In this document: positions 41,387 to 44,052 of the stretch, one piece after another | How positions within the stretch are numbered: position 1 is the stretch's first letter | Layout of the letters: each line of letters begins with the position of its first letter | DNA from: a virus | DNA: 44,052 nt | Reading direction: 5' to 3' (one strand) | Virus record (IMG/VR): IMGVR_UViG_3300042463_000725 | Span: 1 to 44,052 of that record | Translations under genes and position numbers: made by a program | The notes under the pieces: generated by a model | Databases searched by the model: none | What the model was told of the DNA's origin: nothing | What the model saw: the letters and a program-made list of their open reading frames with translations, nothing else

Positions 41387-41521
41387 ATGGGAACAATTTC
41401 AGTAGAAACAATTAAGGAGTTTATTAAAAAATCTCCAAACGATATGGACTTAGGAAGAAAAATCAGAAGTTTTGTAAACAAAATCCAAATAGAAAATAAA
41501 AAAGAAAAAGTTAAAAAATAA
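41387..41521 (+). CDS. Small basic peptide (44 aa)
   Basis: A short frame from ATG 41387 to TAA 41521, whose stop overlaps the next ATG by 1 nt (TAATG). The product begins MGTISVETIKEFIKKSPNDM and is basic, with a Lys-rich end. Tight coupling supports it being a gene. No family recognised. Confidence 0.55.
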   Translation: MGTISVETIKEFIKKSPNDMDLGRKIRSFVNKIQIENKKEKVKK

Positions 41522-42357
41522 TGGAATTATTAGAAGGAATGAGAAATGACTGTCAAGAAGGAAACATTAGTTGGTTTCCAGAAAGACAGAAAACATTGAG
41601 GGATTTAATTGGAAACTATAAACCACAGTCATTAATCCAAATAGGGTTTAATATGGGTCATTCAGCATTACTTATTTGTGATGCTATAGCTTCAATGAAA
41701 AATGTTGGACAATACCCAAATGAACCAGTTACAATTAATGTTTTTGATTTGTGTGAACACGAATGCACGGTACCTAATTTTGAGATACTTGCAGAAGAAG
41801 CAAAAAAACACGAGATATACCTTAATTTAATTCCTGGTTCTTCTTTAGAAACAGTACCTAGATTTATGCAATCAAATGAATTATTGTTTGATTTTATTGA
41901 GATAGATGGTTGCCATACTTTTGATTGTTTAGTACAAGATGCACAAAATACATTACCAAGATTAAAACCAGGTGGCGTTGTATACATTGACGATTATAAA
42001 TCTTCAAATGTTAATATTCCAGATGTTGATAATGGTGTTGATTCTTTAGATTGGAATAATTTTCAATCATTTTACATTGATGGTGCGTTCTGGGCAGAAA
42101 AAAAACAACCAAACATTTATACACTGGAAGATATTTTAAGACCATATGAAGTTGTTGACCACCCTTTACATTATGGTGGTGAAGAAAACCCGTATGAAGC
42201 TATTAAAGTTATTGATGCTTGGCAATTAGGTTTTGCTTTAGGTAACACCGTGAAATACATTTCAAGGGCTGGTAGAAAAGACCCAAGTAAAGAACTTGAA
42301 GATTTGAAAAAAGCTATGTGGTATTTACAACACCATATCAGTAAACTAGAAAATTAA
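41521..42357 (+). CDS. Fusion of a class I methyltransferase-like domain and DUF3310
   Basis: 278 aa. Residues about 35-160 are a Rossmann methyltransferase-like domain: SLIQIGFNMGHSALLI (motif I), INVFDLCEH (strand 2 acidic end), DFIEIDGCHTFDCLVQD and LKPGGVVYIDDYKS (motif IV region). Residues about 211-276 match DUF3310: DHPLHYGG, VIDAWQLGFALGNTVKYISR and ELEDLKKAMWYLQHHI, as in T7 gp1.7-like nucleotide kinases. A phage could use this fusion to make or modify a nucleotide. It overlaps the convergent DUF192 gene by 4 nt. The domain calls are good; the joint function is unknown. Confidence 0.8.
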   Translation: MELLEGMRNDCQEGNISWFPERQKTLRDLIGNYKPQSLIQIGFNMGHSALLICDAIASMKNVGQYPNEPVTINVFDLCEHECTVPNFEILAEEAKKHEIYLNLIPGSSLETVPRFMQSNELLFDFIEIDGCHTFDCLVQDAQNTLPRLKPGGVVYIDDYKSSNVNIPDVDNGVDSLDWNNFQSFYIDGAFWAEKKQPNIYTLEDILRPYEVVDHPLHYGGEENPYEAIKVIDAWQLGFALGNTVKYISRAGRKDPSKELEDLKKAMWYLQHHISKLEN

Positions 42358-42704
42358 GATTCAATATAGACTGTATCACCTTCTTTAATATCATACTTAT
42401 CACAATCACCACCAGCGATTTCTAAGATTAAATCACCTTCACCAGGGTAGTTAGGACATTTCTCATCCCTACAAGGTGGACAGTTTTTATGAATTACAGA
42501 GACTTTCATATCTTTAATAAAAATTATATCCAATGACACTTCGCAGTTTTTCATCCAAAAAGAATGTTGACCTGGTTCCATAACAAATAACATTCCATTG
42601 AACTTATCGTTAAATTTTTTACCCATCATACCCTCTTGGATGTCTTTTTCAGTTAAAACCGTAATTACATTAAACAAGTTATTATTTATTTTTACTTCAT
42701 TCAT
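42354..42704 (-). CDS. DUF192 family protein
   Basis: 116 aa. The DUF192 core is visible: GMLFVMEPGQHSFWMKNCEVSLDIIFI, then KVSVIHKNCPPC and a C-terminal GDCDKYDIKEGDTVYI strand pair. It lacks the signal peptide that most bacterial DUF192 proteins have, so it would be cytoplasmic. Two extra cysteine-containing loops (CPPCRDEKCPNY) could bind metal, an unusual insertion. Family function is unknown. It is divergent from the Nudix gene and shares a palindromic late-type motif with it. Confidence 0.85.
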   Translation of the reverse strand: MNEVKINNNLFNVITVLTEKDIQEGMMGKKFNDKFNGMLFVMEPGQHSFWMKNCEVSLDIIFIKDMKVSVIHKNCPPCRDEKCPNYPGEGDLILEIAGGDCDKYDIKEGDTVYIES

Positions 42705-42715
42705 ATTTATAAATA
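42704..42715. promoter_or_regulatory. Palindromic late-type motif serving both directions
   Basis: TATTTATAAATA reads TATTTATAA on + (42704-42712, 10 nt before ATG 42723) and on - (42707-42715, 2 nt before ATG 42704). Confidence 0.5.
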
Positions 42716-42722
42716 TAGTATT

Positions 42723-43142
42723 ATGAAAGAATTTAAAAGATATTCCGGGGTTATTTTAAAACATAAAGATGAGGTTTTACTTTGTAAAAGATCACCAGAA
42801 GAGTCGTTACCTAATCAGTGGTCTCTACCTTCAGGACATATTGAAGGAAAAGAATCTCCAATGGAAGCTGCTATCAGAGAATTTAAAGAAGAAACAAATA
42901 TTAAACTACCAAGTAAATTAGATTTGATTGGTTTTATAAACAAATATCAAAAAGATGGTGTTACAAAAAAGGGTATGATGTATGTGTTTTTTTATGAATC
43001 AAAAAAAGAATTAACACCAAATCTTGAAAAAGCTAAAGATGGTCACGAACATACAAAATGTCAGTACTTTTCTAAAAAAAATATAGATATCACTAAAGAA
43101 AACGACCAATTATTAAAATTAATTCAAAAAGTATTAAAATAA
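42723..43142 (+). CDS. Nudix hydrolase
   Basis: 139 aa. The Nudix box is intact from G38: GHIEGKE (G38 to E44), then seven residues to R52-E53 and EET (E56, E57), i.e. Gx5Ex7REUxEE, with N replacing G near its end. It would hydrolyse a nucleoside diphosphate linked to another moiety, for example an oxidised nucleotide, a capped RNA end or a nucleotide sugar; the substrate is not evident. Phage Nudix enzymes are known to act on nucleotide pools. It follows the palindromic late-type motif and ends at a short gap with another motif. Confidence 0.88.
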   Translation: MKEFKRYSGVILKHKDEVLLCKRSPEESLPNQWSLPSGHIEGKESPMEAAIREFKEETNIKLPSKLDLIGFINKYQKDGVTKKGMMYVFFYESKKELTPNLEKAKDGHEHTKCQYFSKKNIDITKENDQLLKLIQKVLK

Positions 43143-43166
43143 TTTGACTTTTTAATAAAATCAATA

Positions 43167-43175
43167 TATTTATAA
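43167..43175 (+). promoter_or_regulatory. TATTTATAA late-type motif in a gene-free gap
   Basis: Exact motif with no open frame behind it before the terminator at 43227-43267. Confidence 0.4.
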
Positions 43176-43267
43176 TTTACAAAAAACCTAATCCGCCTTC
43201 TTCTTAAAAAATAATGGTTTAGTTTTAAAACCCACAAAGTTTGTAAAAAAATATTTGTGGGTTTTTT
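43176..43267 (+). ncRNA. Possible short RNA between late-type motif and terminator
   Basis: The gap 43143-43300 holds a TATTTATAA motif at 43167 and a terminator ending at 43267, with no start codon leading to more than two codons between them. A transcript of about 85 nt is predicted, with little structure besides the terminator. Weak evidence; the terminator may simply end the Nudix transcript. Confidence 0.3.
43227..43267 (+). terminator. Terminator after the Nudix gene
   Basis: A 12-bp stem AAAACCCACAAA (43227-43238) / TTTGTGGGTTTT (43254-43265) with a 15-nt loop, ending in a T6 run. Confidence 0.8.
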
Positions 43268-43296
43268 GTTTATATTAGAATTTATTTATATATTTG
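43265..43296 (+). promoter_or_regulatory. Bacteroidota-type promoter (TTTG-N20-TATATTTG)
   Basis: TTTG at 43265-43268, overlapping the terminator tail, a 20-nt spacer and TATATTTG at 43289-43296, only 4 nt before the ATG at 43301. A leaderless mRNA is predicted. Confidence 0.75.
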
Positions 43297-43300
43297 TACT

Positions 43301-43576
43301 ATGAATAAACAAGGATACAATATTAGAATTACACACGAAAAAATGGGTGAACTAGTAAATGAAACTTTTATGGACCAAACCCAATTTAAATTGTTTTTGA
43401 AAATGGTTCACGGTTGTATTGAGTTAGAAAATAACTTATCATTTTTTGATGGTGATACTTTTTTAGTTCACATTCCGTCTAAAGTTTTGAACGAATCTGT
43501 TGTAATTACATCTATTAGAGAAATTACAATTACAGAACAAGTTAAAAGTAAAATTGAGGCATTAGTAACAAAGTAG
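43301..43576 (+). CDS. Hypothetical protein upstream of lipoprotein
   Basis: 91 aa, beta-rich: YNIRITHEKMGELVNETFM, then FLKMVHGCIELENNLSFFDGD and the strand pair FLVHIPSKVLNESVVITS. No signal peptide or catalytic motif. The start follows a host-type promoter so closely that the mRNA is probably leaderless. It is followed 1 nt later by the lipoprotein gene, so the two are expressed together early. Function unknown; I do not recognise the family. Confidence 0.65.
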   Translation: MNKQGYNIRITHEKMGELVNETFMDQTQFKLFLKMVHGCIELENNLSFFDGDTFLVHIPSKVLNESVVITSIREITITEQVKSKIEALVTK

Positions 43577-43577
43577 T

Positions 43578-44015
43578 ATGAAATACATTATAATATTATT
43601 ATCGTTTTTTAGTTTAATTTCTTGTGTTAAACAGGAAATTGGACCACCAAATCCACCAGAACCGATTGTAACCGATTCAACACAAATTGATACGGCATAT
43701 AGTTTGGTTGGACAAGTTTGGGTTATTAGTCAATATAGGGTTGGTGAATTTGGAAATTTAATTCCTTTGAGTGATACAATTGAGTTTTTGGATTTAAACA
43801 CATATACTTATAATGGAGTTGAAGGACCATATTCTTTTTACCCAACAGCCTCAGCGTTTAACCTAACACTTAATTTTACACCATTTGGTAATTTAAGTGG
43901 GACAATATACCAGGGTAATTTGAATATGGGTGTTATGAATGGTTTAAAATTTACAGACATAACAATGGGATCTGGTAATGGTACTAACTATTACTTTTGG
44001 ATGACAAGACAATGA
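43578..44015 (+). CDS. Phage-encoded lipoprotein, lipocalin-like
   Basis: 145 aa. An N-terminal lipoprotein signal (KYIIILLSFFSLISC) with lipobox L-I-S-C at C16; the +2 residue is Val, and the mature part begins Val-Lys-Gln-Glu before a Pro-rich tether. The remaining 100 residues are beta-rich, beginning LVGQVWVISQYRVGEFGNL and ending GTNYYFWMTRQ, the pattern of lipocalin-like Bacteroidota lipoproteins. It is expected in the outer membrane or exported to the surface. With a host-type promoter it would be made early, suggesting superinfection exclusion or another change of the host surface (inference); an outer-membrane spanin is less likely given the distance from lysis genes. Confidence 0.75.
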   Translation: MKYIIILLSFFSLISCVKQEIGPPNPPEPIVTDSTQIDTAYSLVGQVWVISQYRVGEFGNLIPLSDTIEFLDLNTYTYNGVEGPYSFYPTASAFNLTLNFTPFGNLSGTIYQGNLNMGVMNGLKFTDITMGSGNGTNYYFWMTRQ

Positions 44016-44021
44016 TTTTTC

Positions 44022-44041
44022 CTTGTTTAGTAAAACAAGGT
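44022..44041 (+). other. Hairpin at the right edge
   Basis: Stem CCTTGTTT / AAACAAGG with an AGTA loop after the lipoprotein stop. There is no T run within the window, so it may be a terminator-like or regulatory hairpin rather than a terminator. Confidence 0.45.
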
Positions 44042-44052
44042 GGTGGAGAGTT

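Overview
The window looks like an internal stretch of a large, AT-rich (around 30% G+C judged by eye) tailed bacteriophage that infects a member of the Bacteroidota. Phage origin is supported by a tail-fibre/structural block, a gp46/gp47-type recombination nuclease pair, a CHC2-TOPRIM primase, a RuvC-type resolvase, an amidase/spanin-like lysis cluster, dense packing with 1 to 25 nt gene overlaps, and many small unknown genes. A Bacteroidota host is supported by promoters of the TTTG-N19/20-TAnnTTTG type, A-rich start-codon contexts without Shine-Dalgarno sequences, SprB-like repeats in a virion protein, and an RpoD-like sigma factor. No gene-free stretch exceeds 300 bases. I saw no tRNA, CRISPR array, IS element or reverse transcriptase.

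Layout. (1) 1-9000: virion surface proteins with poly-threonine linkers (two on +, one on -), a glycosyltransferase, a RuvC-like resolvase and a small protein with an amphipathic leader. (2) 9048-22966: one long + strand block opened by a host-type promoter: primase, RecB/Cas4-like nuclease, methyltransferase, SbcD/gp47, coiled-coil and membrane proteins, SbcC/gp46, a large nuclease-plus-adenine-methyltransferase protein, an RpoD-like sigma factor and two tandem C5 DNA methyltransferases. (3) 22954-23130: a host-type promoter followed by a probable structured RNA with a three-way junction. (4) 23119-29105: lysis cluster (membrane/coiled-coil protein, amidase, i-spanin-like gene with a frameshift, second spanin-like gene) and probable virion-associated proteins, including one with zinc ribbons and an EF-hand. 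(5) 29155-35055: small unknowns, an Hc1 histone-like protein, a DnaJ homologue and a large LRR-containing protein. (6) 35068-44052: DUF932 protein, thioredoxin and glutaredoxin, large acidic unknowns on both strands, a methyltransferase-DUF3310 fusion, DUF192, Nudix and a lipoprotein.

How it fits together. Two promoter grammars are visible. Host-like TTTG/TAnnTTTG promoters precede replication, modification and early-type genes. A second motif, TATTTATAA, reads towards virion, lysis and leader-bearing genes and lacks an obvious -33 box. The phage sigma factor is an obvious candidate to read the second class (inference). Many genes behind TATTTATAA encode proteins that begin with a short basic amphipathic helix. 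I suggest these may be head-targeted cargo or processed structural proteins, by analogy with T4 capsid-targeting sequences (inference).

Most promising for novelty: the structured RNA at about 22991-23130; the TATTTATAA/sigma/leader-peptide system; the nuclease-methyltransferase protein next to paired C5 methyltransferases; the methyltransferase-DUF3310 fusion; and a terminator whose 3' arm contains a start codon at 29155.
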